From Halorubrum trapanicum (GTDB lineage Archaea > Halobacteriota > Halobacteria > Halobacteriales > Haloferacaceae), in contig NZ_JAGGKE010000008.1 of the NCBI RefSeq assembly GCF_017873555.1, positions 1-64,000 on the forward strand: DNA of 64,000 nucleotides. Reading direction: 5' to 3'. A program made the position numbers and the translations under genes. The number at the start of each line of letters is the position of its first letter. The first letter of the stretch is position 1. The notes below the pieces were generated by a model. The model saw nothing but the letters and a program-made list of their open reading frames with translations. It searched no databases and was not told where the DNA came from. This document shows positions 44,720 to 51,147 of the stretch, in pieces.

Positions 44720-44749
44720 CCCCCCGGAGAGTCGGATCCCGGAGGGCGT

Positions 44750-45109
44750 TCAGCTGAGGTGGCTCTCGAACTCGCCGACCAGCTCGTCGGCGTCGACGGG
44801 CTTCGTCACGTAGCCGTCGGCGCCCGCCTTCACCGCCTCCATCATCTTCTCCTGCTGGTCGACGCTCGTACACATCACGATCACCGCGTCGGGCCACCGG
44901 TCTTTGATCGCGCCGGTCGCCTCGATCCCGGTCATCTCCGGCATCACGACGTCCATCGACACCGCGTCCGGCTCGTACGCCTCGAACAGCTCGACCGCCT
45001 CCGCGCCGTTTTCCGCCTCGTCGACGACCTCGAACCGGTCCTCCAGCGCGTCCCGAACGACGGTCCGCTGGAACGAGGAGTCGTCGACGACGAGTACCCG
45101 CTCGGTCAT
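44750..45109 (-). CDS. CheY-like single-domain response regulator
   Basis: 119 residues, receiver domain only. Acidic pocket (VVDDSS), phospho-acceptor Asp53 (SMDVVMPEMTG), Thr in VMCTSV and Lys in YVTKP are intact, so phosphorylation should occur. No output domain or chemotaxis gene is next to it; it could signal to a kinase or flagellar switch elsewhere. GCTTAT about 27 bp upstream supports ATG 45109. Confidence 0.88.
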   Translation of the reverse strand: MTERVLVVDDSSFQRTVVRDALEDRFEVVDEAENGAEAVELFEAYEPDAVSMDVVMPEMTGIEATGAIKDRWPDAVIVMCTSVDQQEKMMEAVKAGADGYVTKPVDADELVGEFESHLS

Positions 45110-45240
45110 ACCCGTTATCCCCGCCTGACCGACATAAGCGCGCGGATCGTTCGCCGTGGTACCGGTGTCGGTCCGCGGCCGGATCTCGGACCCACCTCTC
45201 GGACGTCCGAGCGCGGCGCCGTCTCCGGGCGAGTCCCCTT

Positions 45241-45260
45241 GCATATCCGATGAAGCATAT
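45241..45260. promoter_or_regulatory. Direct repeat GCATAT-N8-GCATAT upstream of the PhoU-AbrB gene
   Basis: GCATAT at 45241-45246 and 45255-45260, 14 bp apart, lie just upstream of the TATA element GTTAAG (45279-45284). This is a plausible operator for autoregulation by the AbrB domain of the adjacent gene. Confidence 0.4.
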
Positions 45261-45308
45261 AATGAACATGGGAACAACGTTAAGGTCTATCCCACGATAC
45301 GGTCGCGT

Positions 45309-46340
45309 ATGGAAACGCGGAAGGTCCAACGGTTGGGACCGTCGACGCTGGCGATGACCCTCCCGGCCGAGTGGGCACAGGAACACGGCGTGAACAAAGG
45401 CGACGAGGTGTCGCTGCGGATGGGCGGCAAGGGAACGCTCACGGTGCTTCCCGAGTCGGTGAGCACGGAGGAGTCGGAGGCGGTGATCAACGCCGACGGA
45501 CTCGACGCGCGCTCGCTCGAACGCGCCATCGTCGCGCAGTACGTGCTCGGCCGTCGCGTGATCCACGTCCGGAGCGAGGGGACGCTCGACAGCGAACACA
45601 TCAACGCGGTGTACAAAGCCGAGACGCAGCTGATGGGACTCGGCGTCATCGAGGAGACGCCGGAGGACATCTCGATCCGCTGTTCCGTCGACCCCGAGGA
45701 CTTCACGCTCGACAACCTGCTCGAACGGCTGGAGAACACCGGGTCGACGATGCGCGGCGAGGCCGTGAAGGCGCTCGCGCACGGCAACCCCGACCTCTCG
45801 CAGCGCGCGCTCAACCGCGAGCGGCAGGCGAACAAGATATTCGTCCTCCTGCTCCGGCTCATCTTCACGGCCTACCAGAACCCGAACCTCGCCCGCGCGG
45901 TCGGACTCGAAGAGGGGTTCCCGCTGATCGGCTACCGCTCCGTCGCGAAGAACCTCGAACTCACCGCCGACAACGCGGAAGACATCGCCGAGATCGTGAT
46001 GGAGGCCGACGGCCACACCCTCGACGTCGACAGCGCGACGATGCGGCAGATCCGCGAGTTCACCGACCAGGTCGACGAGCTGACCGCGCTCGCGGTCCGG
46101 GCCGTCGTCGAGCGCGACTACGACCTCACCGTCGAGTGCCGCGACCTGTTCTCGCGGCTTGAGGACCGTGAACAGGAGATCCTCGACGAGCTGCCGAACG
46201 ACCTGGACAACGAGACGCTGCTCATGACCCGCGAGGTGCTCGTCAGCCTCCAGCACACTGCTGAGTACGCCATGCGGAACGCGGAGATTGCGGCGAACCT
46301 CGCGCTCAACGAGGCGTCAGATCACGTCGAGATAATCTGA
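45309..46340 (+). CDS. PhoU family regulator with N-terminal AbrB/SpoVT domain
   Basis: 343 residues. Residues 1-50 form a SpoVT/AbrB DNA-binding domain (RKVQRLGPSTLAMTLPAEWAQEHGVNKGDEVSLR). The rest is two PhoU helical bundles; the second starts near FPLIGYRSVAKNLELTADNAEDIAE and ends QHTAEYAMRNAEIAANLAL. Haloarchaeal proteins of this type regulate phosphate uptake genes. No pst genes are adjacent. GTTAAG 27 bp upstream supports ATG 45309. Confidence 0.85.
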   Translation: METRKVQRLGPSTLAMTLPAEWAQEHGVNKGDEVSLRMGGKGTLTVLPESVSTEESEAVINADGLDARSLERAIVAQYVLGRRVIHVRSEGTLDSEHINAVYKAETQLMGLGVIEETPEDISIRCSVDPEDFTLDNLLERLENTGSTMRGEAVKALAHGNPDLSQRALNRERQANKIFVLLLRLIFTAYQNPNLARAVGLEEGFPLIGYRSVAKNLELTADNAEDIAEIVMEADGHTLDVDSATMRQIREFTDQVDELTALAVRAVVERDYDLTVECRDLFSRLEDREQEILDELPNDLDNETLLMTREVLVSLQHTAEYAMRNAEIAANLALNEASDHVEII

Positions 46341-46430
46341 CCCCCGAAGCCGCGTCAGCGCTCGCCGCGCCGCCCCCGACCGCGTCGCTCGGTTCGCATG
46401 AACTAAGTGGTCCCCCGCGAAGCGGTTCGT

Positions 46431-46613
46431 ATGAGCGAGGGTTCCATCGAATCGGACAAGGAGGTCGGCGTCGCGCTCGCGCTCGGCGCCATCGCTGTCG
46501 TCGGCGCCGTGGTGATGGTAGCGTATCCCGGACAGCTCGGGAAGGCGTGGGGGTTCGCGGGCGCGTTCGTCTTCGCGACGCTCGCCGTCGGCGCGGTCCA
46601 GCTGTTCGACTGA
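46431..46613 (+). CDS. Small two-helix membrane protein (60 aa)
   Basis: A short charged N-terminus (MSEGSIESDKE) precedes two hydrophobic spans (~13-33 and ~37-57) joined by PGQLGKAWG. ACTAAGTG about 27 bp upstream supports ATG 46431. No known motif; small proteins like this are common in haloarchaea. Confidence 0.6.
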   Translation: MSEGSIESDKEVGVALALGAIAVVGAVVMVAYPGQLGKAWGFAGAFVFATLAVGAVQLFD

Positions 46614-46718
46614 CCGGTCGCGGGGACCGCCGGCTCAACCGTTTCTCCGCGGCGACTTCGGCGTCCGCCTCGTGGAAAACGAGAAACCGTTAAGAATGTC
46701 AGACACGTACGTCCGCCA

Positions 46719-46946
46719 ATGAGCGAGTACACCGAGGAGGAACAGCGGATCCTCGCGTACCTCACGGACAGCGTCACCCGTGGCGAGCGGTACGTTCGCT
46801 CGAAGACGATCGCCGACGCGATCGGTCTCACCGCCAAACAGGTGGGGTCGCGGCTCCCCCGCCTCGCCGAGAAGTCGGACGACGTCGACATCGAGAAGTG
46901 GGGCCGAGCCAAGTCGACGACCTGGCGCGTGACGCCGGAAGGGTGA
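46719..46946 (+). CDS. Small winged-helix DNA-binding protein (75 aa)
   Basis: Helices EEEQRILAYLTDSV, SKTIADAIG and TAKQVGSRLPRLAEKS followed by a wing (VDIEKWGRAKSTTWRVT) fit a minimal winged helix. The Lys/Arg-rich recognition helix suggests DNA binding. CGTTAAGA about 30 bp upstream supports ATG 46719. The last codons and TGA stop form the first unit of a nine-unit 19-bp tandem array. Confidence 0.7.
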   Translation: MSEYTEEEQRILAYLTDSVTRGERYVRSKTIADAIGLTAKQVGSRLPRLAEKSDDVDIEKWGRAKSTTWRVTPEG

Positions 46947-47105
46947 CGGCCCACCGGAAGGGTGACGCCCTGCCGGAAGGGTGACGGCCCACCGGAAGGG
47001 TGGCGCCTCGCCGGAAGGGTGGCGCCTCGCCGGAAGGGTGGCGCCTCGCCGGAAGGGTGGCGCCTCGCCGGAAGGGTGGCGCCTCGCCGGAAGGGTGGTG
47101 CGGTC
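46935..47105. repeat. Nine 19-bp tandem repeats starting in a stop codon
   Basis: Units begin CCGGAAGGGTG at 46935, 46954, 46973, 46992, 47011, 47030, 47049, 47068 and 47087. The first three continue ACGGCCCA or ACGCCCTG; the next five are identical (GCGCCTCG). The first carries the TGA of the winged-helix gene. There are no spacers, so it is not a CRISPR. Confidence 0.95.
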
Positions 47106-47175
47106 CCCCCCCGTCCGCGCGCTGTCGCGTCCCCCACTGCCGTCACGTTCTCCGCATCCGACTCCGCCGACGCGC

Positions 47176-47183
47176 ATTTTTAA
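47176..47183 (+). promoter_or_regulatory. TATA box (ATTTTTAA) for the SRPBCC/nitrilase pair
   Basis: Centred about 29 bp before ATG 47209; leaderless arrangement, located 70 bp past the tandem repeat array. Confidence 0.65.
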
Positions 47184-47208
47184 CCCCCGTCGCCCCAAAC
47201 GGGATCGT

Positions 47209-47640
47209 ATGACCGTTCGAGTCTCCCGGACGTTCGAGTTCGACGCGCCGCCCGCCGACGTGTGGGCGTTCATCTCGGACGCGGAGCAGCGCGCGGGCGC
47301 CATCAGCGTGGTCGACTCCTTCGAGGTCCACGACGACGGGAGCGCGACCTGGCACGTCGCGCTCCCGATACCGATGATCCGCTCGACGATCGACGTCGAG
47401 ACGGAAGACGTCGAGCGCGACCCCCCGAACCGAGTGAAGTTCGTCGGGAAGTCGCGGGCGTTCCGCGTCACCGGCGAACACGAGATCACCGAGACCGACG
47501 GCGGCGGCTGCCGGCTCGCCAACGAGTTCGTCGTCGACGGAAGCCTCCCCGGCGTCGAGTCCTTCTTCAAGCGGAACTTCGACGCCGAACTGGACAACTT
47601 AGAGGACGCGCTCCGCGCCTCGCTCGCCTCGCCGGCATGA
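47209..47640 (+). CDS. SRPBCC/CoxG-like lipid- or ligand-binding protein
   Basis: 143 residues forming one START-like helix-grip domain: FEFDAPPADVWAFISDAEQ (first helix), a beta-sheet rich centre, and a long C-terminal helix (GVESFFKRNFDAELDNLEDALRASL). The pocket probably binds a small hydrophobic ligand. Its stop overlaps the nitrilase-like start by 4 bp, so the two are coupled; joint function unknown. Confidence 0.8.
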   Translation: MTVRVSRTFEFDAPPADVWAFISDAEQRAGAISVVDSFEVHDDGSATWHVALPIPMIRSTIDVETEDVERDPPNRVKFVGKSRAFRVTGEHEITETDGGGCRLANEFVVDGSLPGVESFFKRNFDAELDNLEDALRASLASPA

Positions 47641-48443
47641 GACTCGCGGGCGTCCAGCTGGCGGTCGAGGGCGGCGACATCGAAGGGAACGTCGAGCGAG
47701 CGCTCGACCGCGTCCGAGCGGCCGCCGCCGAGGGCGCCGACCTCGTGGTCCTCCCCGAGCTGTTCGACGTCGGCTACTTCGCGTTCGACTCGTACGGCCG
47801 CGCCGCGGAGAGCCTCGCCGGCGACCGGCTCGCCCGGTTCGCCGCCGCGGCCGCCGACCACGACGTCGCGGTGCTCGCCGGGACGGTCGTGGAGGACCTC
47901 TCGGCGTCGGCGGCGGATGGGGTCGACGTGCCGGCCGAGTCCGGTCTCGCCAACGCCGCGGTGCTGTTCGACGCCGACGGGGAACGCCGGCTCGTCTACC
48001 GGAAGCGGCACCTGTTCGGGTACGGCTCCGAGGAGACGGACCGGATGGTCCCCGGCGAGCGGACGCCCGTGGTCGACCTCGCGGGCGTCACGGTCGGGGT
48101 GACGACCTGCTACGACCTCCGGTTCCCGGAGCAGTTCCGCGCGATGGTCGACGCGGGCGTCGAGTGCGTGCTGGTGCCGAGCGCGTGGCCGTACCCGCGG
48201 ATCGAGCACTGGCGGACGCTCGGCCGGGCGCGAGCGATCGAGAACCTGACGTACGTCGCCGCCGTCAACGGGAGCGGTCGGTTCGGCGACGACGCGCTCT
48301 GCGGGCGGAGCGCGGTGTACGACCCCTGGGGGACCGCGCTCGCGTCGGTCGGCGACGAGCCGGGCGTCGTCACCGCGACGGTGGACCCCGAGCGAGTGGC
48401 CGCGGTCCGCGAAGAGTTCCCCGCGCTCCGCGACCGTCGGTGA
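47637..48443 (+). CDS. Carbon-nitrogen hydrolase (nitrilase superfamily)
   Basis: 268 residues. The catalytic triad is visible as Glu41 (VLPELFD), Lys123 (YRKRHLF) and Cys158 (TTCYDLRFPEQFRAM). The last stretch fits the omega-amidase/NIT group better than aliphatic nitrilases. The enzyme would hydrolyse an amide to acid and ammonia, with the substrate unknown. Start ATG 47637 overlaps the SRPBCC stop. Confidence 0.88.
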   Translation: MRLAGVQLAVEGGDIEGNVERALDRVRAAAAEGADLVVLPELFDVGYFAFDSYGRAAESLAGDRLARFAAAAADHDVAVLAGTVVEDLSASAADGVDVPAESGLANAAVLFDADGERRLVYRKRHLFGYGSEETDRMVPGERTPVVDLAGVTVGVTTCYDLRFPEQFRAMVDAGVECVLVPSAWPYPRIEHWRTLGRARAIENLTYVAAVNGSGRFGDDALCGRSAVYDPWGTALASVGDEPGVVTATVDPERVAAVREEFPALRDRR

Positions 48444-49185
48444 GTCGGTCCGCGACGGTCGATGAACCCCTCCGTGACCGCCCGCTGACGCCTGCGACGC
48501 GGCGCCGATCCTGACGTCCGGGGTCGGGGAAATCCCGAGCGACGGATCCGGATCTCACATATTTATACCCGTGAGGCACGTACCGGTAAATGCCGAAGTC
48601 CGACGCTTTTCTCGTTGGAGTTCGGCGCTAACGATCCGCGCGCCCGTCCCGACCACCCGGGCGGCGCCGCCGCCGACAGCCTGGGGGTCCGCTGTCCGGC
48701 CGCCGCCCGTCCGCCTCCCACTCGCCTTTCGCCCACCGCTCCTCGTCTTCCACCCCTTTCCGCTTCCGACTCCTCTCCGCTTCCGACTCCTCTCCGCTTC
48801 CCACCGTTTCCACCTCTTCGGCTGTTCTCGCCTCGTCTTCCATCGTCAGCTCGAATCCGATTCGGTGACGACGCGGTGAAACCCGCCCCGCTGCGACCTG
48901 AGTATCCGTATTGATAACTCGGCCGGTACGTTCTTACGTCGGTCGGCGGAGAACGTAAACGCCGCGGACGAATCCGAGCGGCCCCATCCCGTTTCGGGCG
49001 GGCCGGTCGGCCACTCGCTTCCACCGTCCGTCGTCCGTCGGCTTGGGTTCGGGTCCACCCGCTCCCACACCGAGCCCGAACCCGTTTCTGTACGTACTTC
49101 CCGTTCCGGACAGCGACCGACAGCGTTGGCGCGTCCGGGCCGGAAGCGCAAGGACGAAACCCTCGGCCGACGAACCGGCGGTCGA
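48444..49185. other. 742-bp intergenic region with possible leaderless micro-ORF and RNA hairpin
   Basis: No conventional gene is supported. On the plus strand an ATTTATA box (48561-48567) lies 26 bp before ATG 48590, which opens a 13-codon frame (MPKSDAFLVGVRR, stop 48629-48631). About 28 nt further on is a strong nested hairpin: GGGCGGCG 48659-48666 with CGCCGCCC 48701-48708, enclosing GACAGC 48675-48680 with GCTGTC 48691-48696. A pyrimidine-rich tract (~48709-48840) follows. A non-coding or leader RNA is possible. The remainder to 49185 shows nothing identifiable. Confidence 0.4.
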
Positions 49186-50220
49186 ATGTTCCCCCGCGAG
49201 TACCGCGGCGTCGCCTTCGTCGTCGGGCTGTTCGTGATCGTCCAGGTGGGCGCGCTGGCGCTGGTCCCGGAGTTCGTCGCGAGCGACTACCAGGCGGTCG
49301 AGAACCCCGATAACCCCGCCAACAGCGTGTTGTACGTCGTCGCCATCGTCGCGATGACCGGGCTGATGCTGGCGGCGTTCCGATACGACCTCGACGGGGC
49401 GATCCGACTCCTGATCGTCGGCGTCTCCGCGTGGCTCTCGTGGTACGTCTTCTCCGCGCTCGTCTCGCCGCTCGCGGCCGCCGTCCCCGCGGTCGCGGTC
49501 GCGGTCGGTCTCCTCCTCTACCCCGAGTGGTACGTGATCGACACCGCCGGGGTGTTGATGGGCGCTGGCGCGGCGGGGCTGTTCGGCATCTCCTTCGGCC
49601 TGCTGCCGGCGCTCGTCCTGCTCGCCGTCCTCGCCGTCTACGACGCGATCTCCGTGTACGGCACCGAGCACATGCTGTCGCTCGCGGAGGGAATTATGGA
49701 CCTCAACATCCCGGTCGTGCTGGTGATCCCGCTGTCGCTGTCGTACTCGCTGCTCGACGGCGGCGCGGCCAGCGAGGAAGCCGCGGGGGTCGGCGAGGAC
49801 GTGGAGACCGAGTCGGACGTGAAGGCCGACTCCGCCGACGAGAACGAGGCCGCTGGCGATGACGGGGGAGAACCTGGCTCGGAGGTCGACGCCGCCGAAC
49901 CCGCGGAGGCCGGCGACCGCGACGCCTTCTTCATCGGTCTCGGGGACGCCGTGATCCCGACGGTGTTGATCGCGAGCGCGGCGACGTTCTCGCCGGCGGC
50001 GGACCTCGCGGTCCCCTTCCTCGGCGTCAACCTCCCCGCGCTGCTGGCGATGGTCGGGACCCTCGCGGGGCTGCTCGTCCTCATGCGCTGGGTGATACGG
50101 GGGCGGCCGCACGCGGCGCTTCCGCTGTTGAACGGCGGGGCTATCGGCGGGTACCTGGTCGGGTCGGTGGTTGCCGGCGTGCCGCTGATCGAGGCACTGG
50201 GACTCGCGGGGATCCTGTAG
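49186..50220 (+). CDS. Presenilin-family intramembrane aspartyl protease
   Basis: 344 residues with about eight to nine helices. The two catalytic aspartates are in YDAISVYGTEH (Asp153, helix 6 YD motif) and GLGDAVIP (Asp254, helix 7 GxGD motif). ALPLLNGG near the C-terminus stands for the PAL motif. Between the catalytic helices lies a long acidic loop (~192-246). Archaeal presenilin homologues cut membrane-spanning peptides. ATG 49186 is taken over an in-frame TTG 60 bp upstream. It converges on the PUA gene with the structured repeat between. Confidence 0.85.
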   Translation: MFPREYRGVAFVVGLFVIVQVGALALVPEFVASDYQAVENPDNPANSVLYVVAIVAMTGLMLAAFRYDLDGAIRLLIVGVSAWLSWYVFSALVSPLAAAVPAVAVAVGLLLYPEWYVIDTAGVLMGAGAAGLFGISFGLLPALVLLAVLAVYDAISVYGTEHMLSLAEGIMDLNIPVVLVIPLSLSYSLLDGGAASEEAAGVGEDVETESDVKADSADENEAAGDDGGEPGSEVDAAEPAEAGDRDAFFIGLGDAVIPTVLIASAATFSPAADLAVPFLGVNLPALLAMVGTLAGLLVLMRWVIRGRPHAALPLLNGGAIGGYLVGSVVAGVPLIEALGLAGIL

Positions 50221-50245
50221 GCCGGTTCGGGCGTCTACCGATTTC

Positions 50246-50254
50246 ATTATAAAC
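50246..50254 (+). promoter_or_regulatory. TATA box in front of structured repeat copy B
   Basis: ATTATAAAC centred at 50250 would place a transcription start at about 50276, which coincides with the first conserved bases (CGAAGCCCCAG) of the repeat. There is no coding gene on this strand downstream, so the box most likely drives an RNA. Confidence 0.55.
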
Positions 50255-50274
50255 GGCTGATCGACACGAACACA

Positions 50275-50535
50275 CCGAAGCCCCAGCCGCGAGGCGGACA
50301 GACGCTCGCTGCGCTCCTCACTCGATCGCTCACTTCGTTCGCTCTCCCGTTCGGTGCTGGCGTCGCCTCTGTCCGCCTCGCGGCTGCCCCTTCGAGTCCC
50401 GCCCCGGCCGCACAGCGACCGCACCTCACGCCTCCCCAACCTCGCGGTTCGCGCTCTCCGAGCGCTCACCGCGTCCCTCGCGCGTGCTGTCTCGCGGCCG
50501 CCGATGGCGGCCGCTCGCAGGCACGCGCCACCGCA
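50275..50535 (+). repeat. Structured dispersed repeat, copy B (possible ncRNA)
   Basis: Complete copy. A 19-bp perfect stem pairs 50284-50302 with 50368-50386 around a 65-nt loop. Then come CCCCTTCGAGTCCCGCCCCG and CCTCACGCCTCCCCAACCTCG. Hairpin 2 pairs 50443-50448/50468-50473 and 50451-50456/50460-50465 with a TC/TC internal loop and 3-nt loop. After the linker GTCCCTCGCGCGTGC, hairpin 3 has inner stem 50494-50502/50506-50514 and outer stem 50480-50487/50521-50528, ending CACCGCA. It sits between the convergent 3' ends of the presenilin and PUA genes. Confidence 0.88.
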
Positions 50536-50570
50536 GTCCGTTCTTCAGTAATAGTCGCGGTTTCGGTCTC

Positions 50571-51080
50571 TTAGTCGTCGTCAGCGGGGTTCCCGTCGCG
50601 CGTCTTCACGGCGACGCCGGAGCCGAGCTGCTCGGCCTCCGCGCCCGAGAGTTCGGCGCGGCCGACGCCGAAGATGGCGCCGCTCTCGTCGACGACGAGC
50701 ACCTCGTCGCCGGGGCGGATCCCGTCGTCCGCGGCGGTGACGAACTTCGCGAACGCGTCGCGCCCCTCGCGCACGAACGGCTCGCTCTCCCCGCCGACGA
50801 CCATCCGGTGTCGCGGGGCGGCGAACGCGTCGGCGATCCGCTTCCCGCCCGCCAGACCGAGCGTGAACCGGCCGTCGGTGCCGTACGAGACGAGGCGGTC
50901 GCCCTCGCTGCTGCCGGGGGTGTCGTCGACGTCGCCGTCGATCACCTGTCGCGGGCGGCCGCCGCTCGACCGGCGCACGGTGAGCGGGTCGTCCGGCGGG
51001 AACAGGGCCTCGCCCGCGCCGCTCCCGAACTGGTAGTCGGCGGCGGTCCGCAGGTCCGCGAGCGTCTCGGCGTCGGTCAT
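50571..51080 (-). CDS. PUA domain protein
   Basis: 169 residues. The N-terminal ~75 residues (LRTAADYQFGSGAGEALFPPDD...GRPRQVIDGD) have the form of the domain preceding PUA in RNA-modification proteins. Residues ~85-165 are a PUA fold (GIRPGDEVLVVDESGAIFGVGRAELSGAEAEQL with a beta-barrel pattern). PUA domains bind tRNA or rRNA. No catalytic domain is attached, so it may be an RNA-binding accessory factor. Confidence 0.8.
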   Translation of the reverse strand: MTDAETLADLRTAADYQFGSGAGEALFPPDDPLTVRRSSGGRPRQVIDGDVDDTPGSSEGDRLVSYGTDGRFTLGLAGGKRIADAFAAPRHRMVVGGESEPFVREGRDAFAKFVTAADDGIRPGDEVLVVDESGAIFGVGRAELSGAEAEQLGSGVAVKTRDGNPADDD

Positions 51081-51147
51081 GCCCGCGATACCGACCGCGC
51101 GCTGAAAGCGGTTGCGACACCGTTCGCCGCCGCGTTCGACTCCCGGG

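Noticed and set aside
46935-47105. CRISPR array
   Set aside because: Units are directly adjacent with no spacers, and no cas genes are present.
46962-47212. ORFs with periodic KGGASPEGWRLAG repeats
   Set aside because: Translation of the 19-bp tandem array only; start codons and context are poor, and a leaderless promoter for the next real gene lies inside.
48571-48914. Pro/Arg-rich plus-strand ORFs and a Glu/Arg-rich minus-strand ORF (48628-48843) in the 742-bp gap
   Set aside because: Their composition follows a pyrimidine-rich tract with short repeats, not protein-like codon choice; no promoter fits the minus-strand frame.
20503-50535. Structured repeats as insertion-sequence or MITE remnants
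   Set aside because: No transposase, no flanking target duplications visible, and the inverted arms are internal and differ between copies while staying paired, unlike fixed terminal inverted repeats. Not fully excluded.
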